This document shows positions 1 through 6,979 of a stretch of DNA of 12,121 bases, one piece after another; within the stretch, counting starts at the first letter, position 1, and every line of letters starts with the position of its first letter. Both the position numbers and the translations under genes were made by a program. The notes beneath the pieces are model-generated. The model did no database searches and was not told the origin of the DNA. It was given only the letters and a program-made list of their open reading frames with translations. Source of the stretch: Spongospora subterranea (lineage: Eukaryota; Endomyxa; Phytomyxea; Plasmodiophorida; Plasmodiophoridae); the NCBI GenBank assembly GCA_900404475.1, contig OUQQ01000609.1:1-12121 (forward strand), read 5' to 3'.

Positions 1-431
1 GGAATACGACTGCCATTTGGGTGCCAAGCGTAATATATTCCACGATGATATACTCGTGAAGGCGGCACCGCGCGGGTCTTTGATTGAGAAGCGTTGAAGC
101 GCTTCTTCAACAACCATCCGTTCCAACCAGAATGGTACTCCTCAGTGACCTGTGAGTAAACGCCACAAAATTTGGCAACGGCCGCTTGTAGCGGCGACCA
201 ACGCGACTGCAAAGACGCGGCAGAATGGTGCCATGGGTCAGTTGCCGCGACTCCCTCGTTGAACAAGTCGGCAATCCTTGACCAAAACGAATCAAGCTTT
301 TGGCCGTTGCCGAGGATTGGGTCTTGCGACACCGACAGCCAGCACCGGCATAGGCGCTCATCATCAGTTTGCCGAAAGTTCTTGCCTCGCGGTCGTTTCT
401 TCACGTCACCTGCACCGTCATGTGCCGACAT
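1..431 (-). CDS. Myb/trihelix-like protein of the NAM-associated type, 3' end beyond window
   Basis: Open frame of 143 codons from ATG at 431 to the left edge, with a TGA just upstream in frame and no stop inside the window. Residues ~15-110 follow the pattern of the Myb/SANT-like proteins annotated in plants and oomycetes as NAM-associated or L10-interacting: a basic start (KKRPRGKNF), DDERLCRCWLSVSQDPI, then FWSRIADLFNE, SLQSRWSPLQ and KFCGVYSQV. The spaced Trp residues are those that pack a three-helix DNA-binding fold. Such genes are often spread with Harbinger/PIF-type transposons, so this may be transposon-derived or domesticated; no transposase is visible because the window ends. All seven Trp codons are TGG. 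No intron is needed. The family match comes from remembered consensus, not a search; the exact subfamily is uncertain. Confidence 0.68.
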   Translation of the reverse strand, partial: MSAHDGAGDVKKRPRGKNFRQTDDERLCRCWLSVSQDPILGNGQKLDSFWSRIADLFNEGVAATDPWHHSAASLQSRWSPLQAAVAKFCGVYSQVTEEYHSGWNGWLLKKRFNASQSKTRAVPPSRVYHRGIYYAWHPNGSRI

Positions 432-821
432 TTCTCAGACGGGCTCCGGAATGTGTTTCCACTAGCGGCAATGCCAACATGGTCTGCGGCCTCTCGGTAG
501 TTTTCACTTCGATATGTACACTGCGCGGTGGAACACATTTTTTCGGATTTTTTTCACAGGTGTAGTGGAAAAACTTATCGCCAATACCGTATATGTATAC
601 TGCGCGGTGGAGATGCGCTAAATACCGGAATCGGTACAAAAAACGTTATACTTACCTAAGTCTTACCTAGCTGCAAATGCTTCCCTTTGCTGTAGTCAGC
701 ACACTCGCAACTGAACGAATACTGACAGATACAGAAAACATCATACGTTTTGCATGGCTCCATCACGCTTTCTGTAGCCCAATTGCGATCGCCATGGACA
801 AATAACCATTGAAGAAGGTCA
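432..821. other. spacer between gene at 1-431 and ORF at 822
   Basis: No coding frame I can support on either strand. It holds the two copies of a 21-bp motif (512-532, 591-611), a T-rich stretch around 538-556, and two GGTAAG donor-like sites in the minus sense (about 653-670). It is the likely promoter and 5' UTR region of the minus-strand gene starting at 431. Confidence 0.5.
512..611. repeat. duplicated 21-bp motif upstream of the Myb-like gene
   Basis: ATATGTA(C/T)ACTGCGCGGTGGA occurs at 512-532 and again at 591-611, same orientation, 79 bp apart, with a single C/T difference. The copies lie 81-180 bp upstream of the minus-strand start at 431. The spacing and near identity suggest a duplicated transcription-factor site or a remnant of a terminal or subterminal transposon repeat; neither is proven. 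Confidence 0.6.
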
Positions 822-1079
822 ATGAGGCCGCATGAAGAGCTGGAACGTACAATAGCCGAGAACCGGCTTTATAATGCCGCCCGAGGCGGTTTACCGGTTT
901 GCACTACTTGCACGACAAATGGAAATCATATCGTGGCCGACCATACTGCCGACTCCGCCAGATGCCCTTTCCACGTGCACGTCGATCCATATCGGCAACA
1001 TAGTCATTCAGCGGCTGAGCTGAACGCGGTCCAGCCTGCAACCAAGTCTGCTATCTTTAGGGGAGAACTTCAAGAATAA
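822..1079 (+). CDS. hypothetical 85-aa protein
   Basis: ATG-started ORF. Not recognised. The middle has a Cys/His cluster (CTTC, then several His, then CPFHVHVD), loosely zinc-binding in look but matching no family I know. The one supporting detail is its end: the stop TAA lies inside an AATAAA hexamer, the same arrangement seen at YKT6 and the lipase-like gene. There is no evidence from homology, and it could be a chance ORF or one exon of a spliced gene. Confidence 0.3.
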   Translation: MRPHEELERTIAENRLYNAARGGLPVCTTCTTNGNHIVADHTADSARCPFHVHVDPYRQHSHSAAELNAVQPATKSAIFRGELQE

Positions 1080-1080
1080 A
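1075..1080 (+). terminator. AATAAA overlapping a stop codon
   Basis: AATAAA whose bases 3-5 are the TAA stop of the 822-1079 ORF. It counts as a polyadenylation signal only if that ORF is a gene. Confidence 0.35.
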
Positions 1081-1438
1081 AAAGATTGGGGCTGGATCCT
1101 CTGCGCGTGACTGTCTAGCTCTTCGTTCTGAAGAAGGCTTCAGTCGCTTTCCAATGCTGCATGTATACATGTTAACCCCAGACAAGGTTTTTCGTCAGAC
1201 TGTTATAAAGAAGTCTTCTTCGATCTGCAGTAACTTTTCTCATATGTCTCTCTTGTTTGGGCATCAGGGCGGTTTTGATTGCGCGCAGTTGTTTTAGTCG
1301 AGCGCAGTTTGTGGAACAGATTTTGCGCACGGCGATGCTCAGTTCAAATGGGGTGACTGTATTACGGCCGTGCTGAACTTTCACTGCGCACTTTCCTGGA
1401 CTCTTTTGACAGAAATATATTCGAATTTCATTCAACGA
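1080..1438 (+). other. upstream region of the NUFIP1-like gene
   Basis: No gene seen. The NUFIP reading frame stays open back to 1370, but without an ATG, so this is taken as 5' UTR and promoter. A perfect 12-bp palindrome CATGTATACATG lies at 1160-1171; its GTATAC core also occurs in the 591-611 copy of the duplicated motif. Confidence 0.4.
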
Positions 1439-2113
1439 ATGGATAATCGTTCGTCGTGGTCCTCCGTGTTCGGAGCACAGATAACGTCGGGGGCAGCTGG
1501 GAAAGGCTGCCCCAGCACTTATGAGAGGGGCAGGGGTAAAGGTAGAGGACGTGGACGTGGGAGGGGACGCCAGAACCATTTCGGCGCGGGACGTCATGAT
1601 CCGGATCGGGATCTTGGAGTAATGTCGCGAGCGGCTCAGCTGGCCGCCATGCCAACAAATACACCGGAAGAAATCGAGGCGTACAGGAGGGCAAGGGCGC
1701 TGGCTTTTCCTGTTAAGTCTGCCAGGGATATTTTGCCGCCAGCCTCAACACTTGAAAATGTGACCGAACCTGCTGTTGTGAACAACAAAACAGAGGAAGA
1801 AGCGAGCGTTATTCCGATCAAACAGGTGCAGCAGAGTTGCAGGTCATATCTCCGAGGTAATTGTCGTCGTGGGCGGTCGTGTTTTCATCGCCATGACCCA
1901 GATGAGCGGGCATCCTTCATGTTGAGAGAAGAGGAGACGCCCGTTTACTACGGAAAATTGAGGGTACCTAGACCGGCATCGTCATTGGTTCGTCATCTTC
2001 TTGAACCTGATATCCGCCGACAACACGAACTGATCCTCGATTGCATCTCCTTTATTGCAAATAATAACTATCTTCAACCCATCGACTCGAGCAGCAGTCT
2101 CAATGTAATATAA
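1439..2113 (+). CDS. NUFIP1/Rsa1-like box C/D snoRNP assembly factor with CCCH finger
   Basis: Intron-free, 224 aa. Domains in order: an RG-rich tract (residues 30-44, alternating Gly/Arg), typical of RNA-binding or nucleolar proteins; a NUFIP1 core motif at 75-91 (TPEEIEAYRRARALAFP), matching the family's TPEEI..W...R...PT pattern that in yeast Rsa1 contacts Snu13/15.5K; a CCCH zinc finger at 134-152 with perfect C-x7-C-x5-C-x3-H spacing; and a C-terminal segment around 184-215 (SLVRHLLEPDIRR, then ILDCISFIANNNYL) resembling the conserved tail of NUFIP proteins (LL..DI...........R(Y/F)......(F/Y)). NUFIP1 works with R2TP/HSP90 in assembling snoRNPs, in the nucleus. The ATG at 1439 is the first in frame. 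It is shorter than the human protein. No AATAAA follows within 130 bp; the gene converges on the lipase-like gene 131 bp away. Confidence 0.8.
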   Translation: MDNRSSWSSVFGAQITSGAAGKGCPSTYERGRGKGRGRGRGRGRQNHFGAGRHDPDRDLGVMSRAAQLAAMPTNTPEEIEAYRRARALAFPVKSARDILPPASTLENVTEPAVVNNKTEEEASVIPIKQVQQSCRSYLRGNCRRGRSCFHRHDPDERASFMLREEETPVYYGKLRVPRPASSLVRHLLEPDIRRQHELILDCISFIANNNYLQPIDSSSSLNVI

Positions 2114-2243
2114 CTATTAACCACATTCGAGAGTAGCTAGTCAGTAACCTTTGTGAGTTTCGAACAACTCTTTATTTCAAACAATGGGGTTTCTATTGTT
2201 TCTTCTGTTCCTGTGAACCAATGCGTCCCAGGTCGTTGCCGGA

Positions 2244-2249
2244 TTTATT
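2244..2249 (-). terminator. AATAAA overlapping the lipase-like stop
   Basis: Minus-strand CAATAAAT; the stop TAA of the lipase-like gene (2247-2245) is inside the hexamer. A second minus-sense AATAAA-like A-rich site lies at about 2171-2178 in the 3' spacer. Confidence 0.55.
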
Positions 2250-3306
2250 GGTGTGCTATTCTAGAAACATTGCCATCCCAAGCGGCCAACCTCATCTGGT
2301 ATGCATGAACTCCATGATCTCCATCATCTGTAGATAACATCAGCCTTTTGCATCCTCTCCAATACTGGTCATAGGCCCTATCTTCGCGCAGATGGACAAT
2401 CTGGCCTTGACCCTTATATGAAGGCGCAAACACCTGTCGCCTCATCAGATCGTAAACGGGATCGCGATTGTTCACCACTCTAAATGAGTTTTTGATGAGC
2501 TTCTTAGCCGAACGGCGATAGCGACCGTTGGCAAATCGGGTGGCTCCGAACGTCACTAGCTGCAACCGGTCCCCGATAATCAAGCTAGTTTGCGTGAACA
2601 TGGCATGAAGGGCGGCAACAGCACCTCCGACACCGAAACCGGTCATCGTCACGATCCCGCTCGGGTTCTCCTTCACAAACGTTTGCACAAATGGAATGAG
2701 TTCCTCGTATACGGATTGCCAAAGCCTCAAGGTTCCCTTATGGACTGCCGTTTTACTGGATATTCCCGTCGCTTCAACAAACCTAACCCTTCCATATCAG
2801 TAACCTCCAAATCCTGACAGAGATCGGTTTTACCTGGCACTTTTGCATCCTTGTTGAGCAAACTTTCTCGCATCAACGTCCACGTTAAATACGATTGCGA
2901 GTTCTCGTTGCTGAGCAGCGACAAAAACCGTTTTCTGTGTCGTATCGGGCGAAACTGTGGTGAGTGCCGTTTCCGTTCCTAGCTCGAACACGACCGCCGT
3001 CGTTTCCGAGCAATTGACGGACTTGATCAGCTGAATGTGCCGTCCGAACGCCATTTCGCCGCTGTCAATCGCAGCCGTCATCTCAGCGTCGGATCGCCGT
3101 TCGCTGGATAGCGCGATGAGCTTCAGAAGATCTTGCAGAACCAGTTTGGACGGGATGTTTAAGATCTTTCTAATAACCGGGATATTGGCCTGCCCTTGGG
3201 GCGAATCAGATTCGCAACAACAGATACAGCAAACGGCGCAACATGTGCAAGTTTGAACGCAGCAAGAGCAGGCGTCAGAAATGCAGGATCGGCAGCCGAA
3301 TTTCAT
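2245..3306 (-). CDS. class-3 lipase-like protein, nucleophile Ser replaced by Gly, cysteine-string N-terminus
   Basis: Two exons, 3306-2834 and 2782-2245, 336 aa; the intron (2833-2783, 51 nt) has GTAAAA, a CTGAT branch-like site and TTAG. Residues 1-31 hold 13 Cys, like the palmitoylated string of cysteine-string proteins. The second half is an alpha/beta-hydrolase of the Lipase_3 type: AVHKG (~170-174), the elbow strand and turn at 206-210, FGATRF, RVVNNRDPV with the expected acid Asp265, and DHGVHAY with His314/317. The elbow reads GFGVG instead of the usual GHSLG, so the nucleophile is Gly208. The FRGT strand near residue 140 is also absent (VFNVDVD). The fold therefore looks kept and hydrolysis lost; a binding or scaffold role is inference. 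ATG 3306 is the first in frame; the frame is open upstream without an ATG. It sits 157 bp downstream of YKT6, same strand. Confidence 0.75.
2783..2833 (-). other. 51-nt spliceosomal intron in lipase-like gene
   Basis: Donor GTAAAA, CTGAT 14-18 nt before the acceptor GGTTAG. It keeps the frame and restores the usual ~30-residue spacing between the core Phe and VHKG. A later acceptor at 2756 (78 nt, shorter protein) is also in frame and cannot be excluded. Confidence 0.65.
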
Positions 3307-3462
3307 TGCTGGCGGTTCGGTAAAAGGAACGAGAGTTTTACCTATATGCACTACCAAGCCAGGATTTTCAGCAAGACGGGATCGGAAGTAAATTCTCGCC
3401 CCAGCAGTGACTCAACTCTGGTGAGTTCTCGCCGCCGTGACCGAGCGCTGTTAACTATATAA

Positions 3463-3468
3463 TTTATT
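3463..3468 (-). terminator. AATAAA overlapping the YKT6 stop
   Basis: Minus-strand GCAATAAATT. The TAA stop of YKT6 (3466-3464) is bases 3-5 of the AATAAA hexamer. The CaaX end of YKT6 fixes this stop codon firmly, so the overlap is real. Confidence 0.65.
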
Positions 3469-4285
3469 GCAGAACACAGCAGCTCTTCGGCAGAGCTTTA
3501 CTCTGCTTATAAAACTGTTTGGACCTGGACGAGAGGTCCTCCGATTTCTGCACCATCTGGTCGATATCATCGCCTCGTCCGAGAGTCTGCTCGATGTTCT
3601 TGTGCATGATCTTCTTGACAGCGTCGATCTCTTTCAGCGCTTGCCCAATCTTGTCGGTGCTTTCGGGATTCTGGAACCTAAACATTCAATGAACAAAAAC
3701 ACGCCATGGCATTGGTTTGCTCCCCATCCTAACTTCGCCAGAGCGTCTTTCAGAAACGGAACATTGTACGAATGATCCACCGTATCGCTCTTCCAATCTA
3801 ATCGTTGACCAATTCAGAAATTCTGATGGTTGAGAATTCAACGAACGCTAACCGGGGACACACTTTTCGAACTCCACAATCATCATCTGGACGAGACTGT
3901 GCGCCTTCCGATCGGGATACTCCGAATCGGTGATGACGAATCCTGCTAGGCCATTGCCTTTGAGATAGTAATGGGCGGAATGCCCTGGTTGATGTTAGTC
4001 GGTTTTTTCGTACTGGCTCCATGTTCCCATAAAGTACCTTGGTCGTCAAGACTGCAGTATTTGCCAAATTCAGCTTTTTTCGCTGAAGTTCTGGCCAGAA
4101 AAGTCGAGAATTCCTTGTAGCTGTCGTAAATTCAGAAACAAGGAACGAAACGCAGAAGGGAGAGTGTGAACAGACCTATTTCGTTGAAAGAACGGCAAGG
4201 AAGACAGTTCATGTTCAACGGCTAAAACTATCGGCTGCGACAACGTGGGTGTAGCCGATATCACAAAGAGACTCGTAATCTTCAT
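3464..4285 (-). CDS. YKT6: YKT6, prenylated R-SNARE
   Basis: Five exons: 4285-4176, 4120-4038, 3984-3853, 3797-3734, 3677-3464; introns of 55, 53, 55 and 56 nt, all GT..AG, several with CTAAC or CTGA(A/T)-like branch sites. The product is 200 aa, the usual family length. Residues 1-~130 form the longin domain: MKITSLFVIS, FFQRNSYKEFSTF, HYYLKGNGLAGFVITDSEYP. Residues ~135-193 are the R-SNARE motif with the zero-layer Arg164 (TLGRGDDID). It ends SCCVLQ: Cys197 is the CaaX cysteine (X = Gln, farnesyl-type) and Cys196 the palmitoylation site. YKT6 cycles between cytosol and membranes and serves fusion at Golgi, endosome and autophagosome/vacuole. All exon joints keep the frame and the family's residue order. 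Its start lies 290 bp downstream of the end of the CCT gene. Confidence 0.95.
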
Positions 4286-4505
4286 CTGGTCTAGCGATCA
4301 GCTAATCGAAGGGCGTATGTTCCCCACGTTTGGACCGGCCTGAAATGTTCCGAACGTTCAGGACCAGGTTTCCTGGCCAGGATACCGCTTCTGTCGAATT
4401 TGCAGTTCAGGTCATTGGACGTCAGTCACTTGACTTCAGTGGTATCGTATAACTGGGGACTTGGCACATTCCCTGTCAGGTCGTGGCTGCAGTTCCCAGC
4501 TGATC

Positions 4506-4521
4506 CCACGCGAGAGCGTGG
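4506..4521. repeat. small hairpin CCACGC-GAGA-GCGTGG
   Basis: Perfect 6-bp stem with a GAGA tetraloop (GNRA class) in the 290-bp spacer between the CCT gene and YKT6. It may be a structured 3' end of the CCT transcript or chance. The rest of the spacer 4286-4575 shows short CCAGG/CCTGG palindromes and no ORF. Confidence 0.35.
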
Positions 4522-4538
4522 CGCAGTCGAGATCAGGA

Positions 4539-4544
4539 TTTATT
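4539..4544 (-). terminator. polyadenylation signal of the CCT gene
   Basis: AATAAA on the minus strand 32 nt past the TGA stop at 4576. It is the only AATAAA after that gene. Confidence 0.55.
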
Positions 4545-4575
4545 GACGATTTAGGCCGGAGCCGGGGGAATGCTT

Positions 4576-5245
4576 TCATTGAGTGACCGGCTCAATTGTA
4601 TCTCCCTGATCAGGTGGGTCCTGAGTAGGCACAAATCCCTGAGTAGGCACAAATCTGCCATTAGACCTGGCTCGCTGTTTCGCATAGTTTTGCCGCTTGG
4701 GATATCTGTAGACAAGTTTGAGGTCGATGAGTTTGCGGCGAAAGACGAGGATGGGGGACGTATTACTTCTTTGGGGTTGACTGACCGTTGACGATCTCCT
4801 TTTTCTTCAACTTCCACTTCACAATCCGGTCTTTGTAAAGCGGATCGGGAATGTACTCCCAGTTGTAGTCGAGTCGGACGTGGGCCGATGGCTGTCGCAA
4901 GCTCGCCGGCCTAGTTTCAGTAACCTGTTGAGTGAAGCGATCAACATCGCGCAGAGCCCGAATAGATTCCGGACGGTCATGGTCATTGACCACTGGAACA
5001 GGATCGTCATCATTATTTGCTACTGGGGTTTGTGGCCAGTCGCTACCGAACACAGCGAAGCTGTATAAACCTTAGTCAGGGTATTGGCCACGACAGGACC
5101 ATTTTCAATACCAGTCTAGGTCTGGAACATCAAGAAGAAAATCAGGCGCCGGGGGTTGAGGAGGTGAAATCAGACTATCAAGGTTGTCGTCTATTGAGAG
5201 CTCAGGCAATTGTGGCTGACCGAACAGATTGAACAAGCCTGTCAT
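4576..5245 (-). CDS. CCT-motif (CONSTANS-like) protein
   Basis: Three exons: 5245-5112, 5060-4767, 4705-4576; introns of 51 nt (GTATTG..CTAAG..ACAG) and 61 nt (GTAATA..ACAG); 185 aa. The first half is acidic and Pro-rich (residues 1-60), like a transactivation region. A CCT-type motif spans about 123-163 and is built across the second intron: KWKLKKK (126-132), then KKYPKRQNYAKQRARSNG (142-159) and GRFV (159-162). The spacing Y..R...A..R.R..GRFV is exactly that of CONSTANS/TOC1/TIM-like motifs; the linker before it is two residues longer than usual. In plants this motif binds DNA with NF-Y-type partners. The start ATG follows an in-frame TGA; no upstream exon was found. The tail carries two FVPTQ copies. 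The TGA stop is followed by AATAAA. Family and the second splice joint are inferred; the first joint is clear. Confidence 0.62.
4620..4655. repeat. 18-bp exact tandem duplication in the CCT gene
   Basis: CCTGAGTAGGCACAAATC occurs twice without a gap. On the minus strand it adds one FVPTQ(G/D) unit right after the GRF of the CCT motif and keeps the frame, which supports that exon being coding. Exact identity suggests a recent duplication. Confidence 0.8.
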
Positions 5246-5636
5246 ATTGAAGAATCACAACCCCCACAACCAAATATCTTCTCCGATGATTTTGTGCGGA
5301 TCGTTGGGCGATTCGGCCGAGTTCAGCCCGGTCTTTGATAATCACCTCCCGTCATTGCCAGCCATGAATGCTCGTCCCGCAATCAGTCCTCCATCTCATC
5401 ACGCCTTCAGAAAACGCTTCTTGCTCTCCAGATGAGACGTAGCTAGATGTCAGCGATGTCTCCAAGTACTGCACATGGAACATGGATGCACAGCATTATA
5501 CATCACCCTTTACTTTTTGTGTAGGTATATCGCCACCCTCTCGATACTCTACATCAATTAATCACATTCTCTTTCATCTTTACATTATCAAAAGTTTACT
5601 TCGTCAAATTGATTATGATGCAGGTCAACACATTGG

Positions 5637-5852
5637 TTAATCTCTATCAGAGACGGTTTTTAACGACACTTCACATTCTTCATCTGAACACCAGCGCTCA
5701 CACACACCACATCCACCCTGTCTGCACACAATTGCAGACATAACCAAAGCCAACAGAACGAGAGCGATGGCCCCATATACAATGCAGAGTGGAACAGTGA
5801 CATCGCATAACAGAGGTCGATTCAGGAGGTGTCGCCCACCTCTCGCAATCCC
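5637..5852 (-). CDS. possible terminal exon with TM segment and Cys-rich tail
   Basis: Open frame of 71 codons without a usable upstream ATG, so it can only be an exon. It contains a strong hydrophobic helix (from PLCIVYGAIALVLLALVMSA, about 5790-5731), followed by a short tail with six Cys (VCRQGGCGVCERWCS then EC) and a charged end. The order suits a type I membrane protein's last exon. No family is recognised and no AATAAA follows. A competing minus frame of 74 codons covers the same bases. Confidence 0.25.
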   Translation of the reverse strand, partial: GIARGGRHLLNRPLLCDVTVPLCIVYGAIALVLLALVMSAIVCRQGGCGVCERWCSDEECEVSLKTVSDRD

Positions 5853-6084
5853 TCATCATACAATTGAATTGTTCGTGGTTCCCCTGATCCTGGTATCGCC
5901 TCTTTTGAATCCGTTTATTCAAAGAGTGTTATTTTTGACAACAGTTTGTGTTAGATTTAGATGTTGACGGTCTAGTTGTTCAAACACATTTTTATTAAAC
6001 ATCGACAATGATGAAAATACCCCTCCACAAACGTTGATTTGTCAGGGCAAACATGCAACAGCACGCCATTTCCGCAATTAGGCT

Positions 6085-6231
6085 TTACCTCTTCCTTGCG
6101 GAATCATTCCAAGAAAATGCAGTACATTGATCTCACATCGCTTGACAGTCGCCCTGGGTCATGTTGCCTATACATGTGCTATCAACCTCAAAGACCACAT
6201 GGCCATGATAGTTATTGCTTCTGAGGAATGC
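6085..6231 (-). pseudogene. possible PAN/apple-like Cys-rich fragment with in-frame TGA
   Basis: The frame starts after a plausible acceptor (TTTCAG) and reads NNYHGHVVFEVDSTC, then QGDCQAM, a TGA (6135-6133), then DQCTAFSWND. The shape ..C..(C)..C.AF.. recalls PAN/apple domains with the stop at a Cys position. The GTGAGAT at the TGA could instead be a splice donor, making the rest intronic. Weak evidence; listed so it can be tested. Confidence 0.2.
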
Positions 6232-6332
6232 TGAAATATTATACACCAACCAATGCTCTGTCTCTTTCGCCAAGGATGTCGCCTATTCCGAAACTAGATT
6301 ACGTCAGTACATTCTTTACTGTGATTGATCGA

Positions 6333-6524
6333 CTACCACTTTGAATGACCTGAGTGAGTTAACAACAGCATACTCCAAAAACACTCCTGATTTATCGATA
6401 TCAGAAATTTAGGGATCACGATTTCATGTTTGACAGGCTCATGTTTCAGTGCTTTCAGAGTTGGCACATTAATCGACTTGCAATTTTCGATTTTGATGTC
6501 CGATTTTGGTGTGCTTGAAGCCAT
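6333..6524 (-). CDS. 63-aa ORF with three Psi-K-x-E motifs
   Basis: ATG-started ORF, unrecognised. Within 30 residues it carries IKIE, LKHE and VKHE, each matching the SUMO-acceptor consensus, followed by EIVIP, which resembles a SUMO-interacting stretch. It could be a first exon. No homology, ribosomal or promoter evidence, so it may be a chance ORF. Confidence 0.2.
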   Translation of the reverse strand: MASSTPKSDIKIENCKSINVPTLKALKHEPVKHEIVIPKFLISINQECFWSMLLLTHSGHSKW

Positions 6525-6979
6525 GTGATGTTATTCCATTTGCGAGATGTAGAAACCACGCAGCGCGCCGCATCCGGCATGCAGTTTTCAATTGCACCTG
6601 GTGTTCCGTCCTGATTATGCCAGCTGAACATCTGCCGATTTTATTTTATCGAGCGAGGCATCCAGTTAGGTCTTTCACCAATGTTGCGAAATCTTTTTGA
6701 ATAAGGTTGTCTGGGCAACACATCGACTGAGCAGATTTTCCCTGATCAAGACCAGGCTCCTCATTATCATGTAGGGTAAAACCCGAGAGGAGGCGTCCGA
6801 TCCTTCAATGGTTCAGGAAGCCTTTTCCGAATGGATCATTGACACAGATTGCATAGCGTAACTGCAAAACCCTGTAAGTTAGTGATTCGATTGTGTGCAG
6901 ATATTATTGGAAGATATTGCGATATTCGGTACCCGTGACGGTATGTTTTTTTTCTTTGGCATAGGACAAGTTCCTTTCC

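Larger units (their letters stand above)
5246..6979. other. gap of ~1.7 kb without a resolved gene
   Basis: AT-rich, with no complete gene I can support. Protein-like pieces lie mostly on the minus strand: a TM-plus-Cys frame (5852-5637), a PAN-like frame broken by TGA (6231-6085), a 63-aa ORF (6524-6333), and a 52-codon open frame (6804-6646) whose TAA is followed directly by AATAAA. On the plus strand an ATG ORF of 17 codons at 6809 precedes CTGTAAGTTAG (6872-6882), which could be a 5' splice donor of an untranslated intron of the lectin gene, or, read the other way, a CTAAC..ACAG acceptor. The fragments could be exons of one minus-strand Cys-rich membrane gene, a decayed gene, or chance; I could not join them with normal introns. 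Confidence 0.5.

Noticed and set aside
172..565. Plus-strand ORFs over 172-565 and the minus ORF 107-364.
   Set aside because: They are shadows of the minus-strand Myb-like frame, which has clear family motifs and is open to the window edge.
2756..2924. Tiny introns of 20-34 nt in the lipase-like gene, using the frame at 2924-2727.
   Set aside because: One 51-nt intron with good donor, branch and acceptor keeps a single frame and restores family spacing; the other secure introns are 51-56 nt.
4517..4560. tRNA-like A-box (TGGCGCAGTCGAG).
   Set aside because: No B-box, no acceptor-stem pairing and no cloverleaf downstream.
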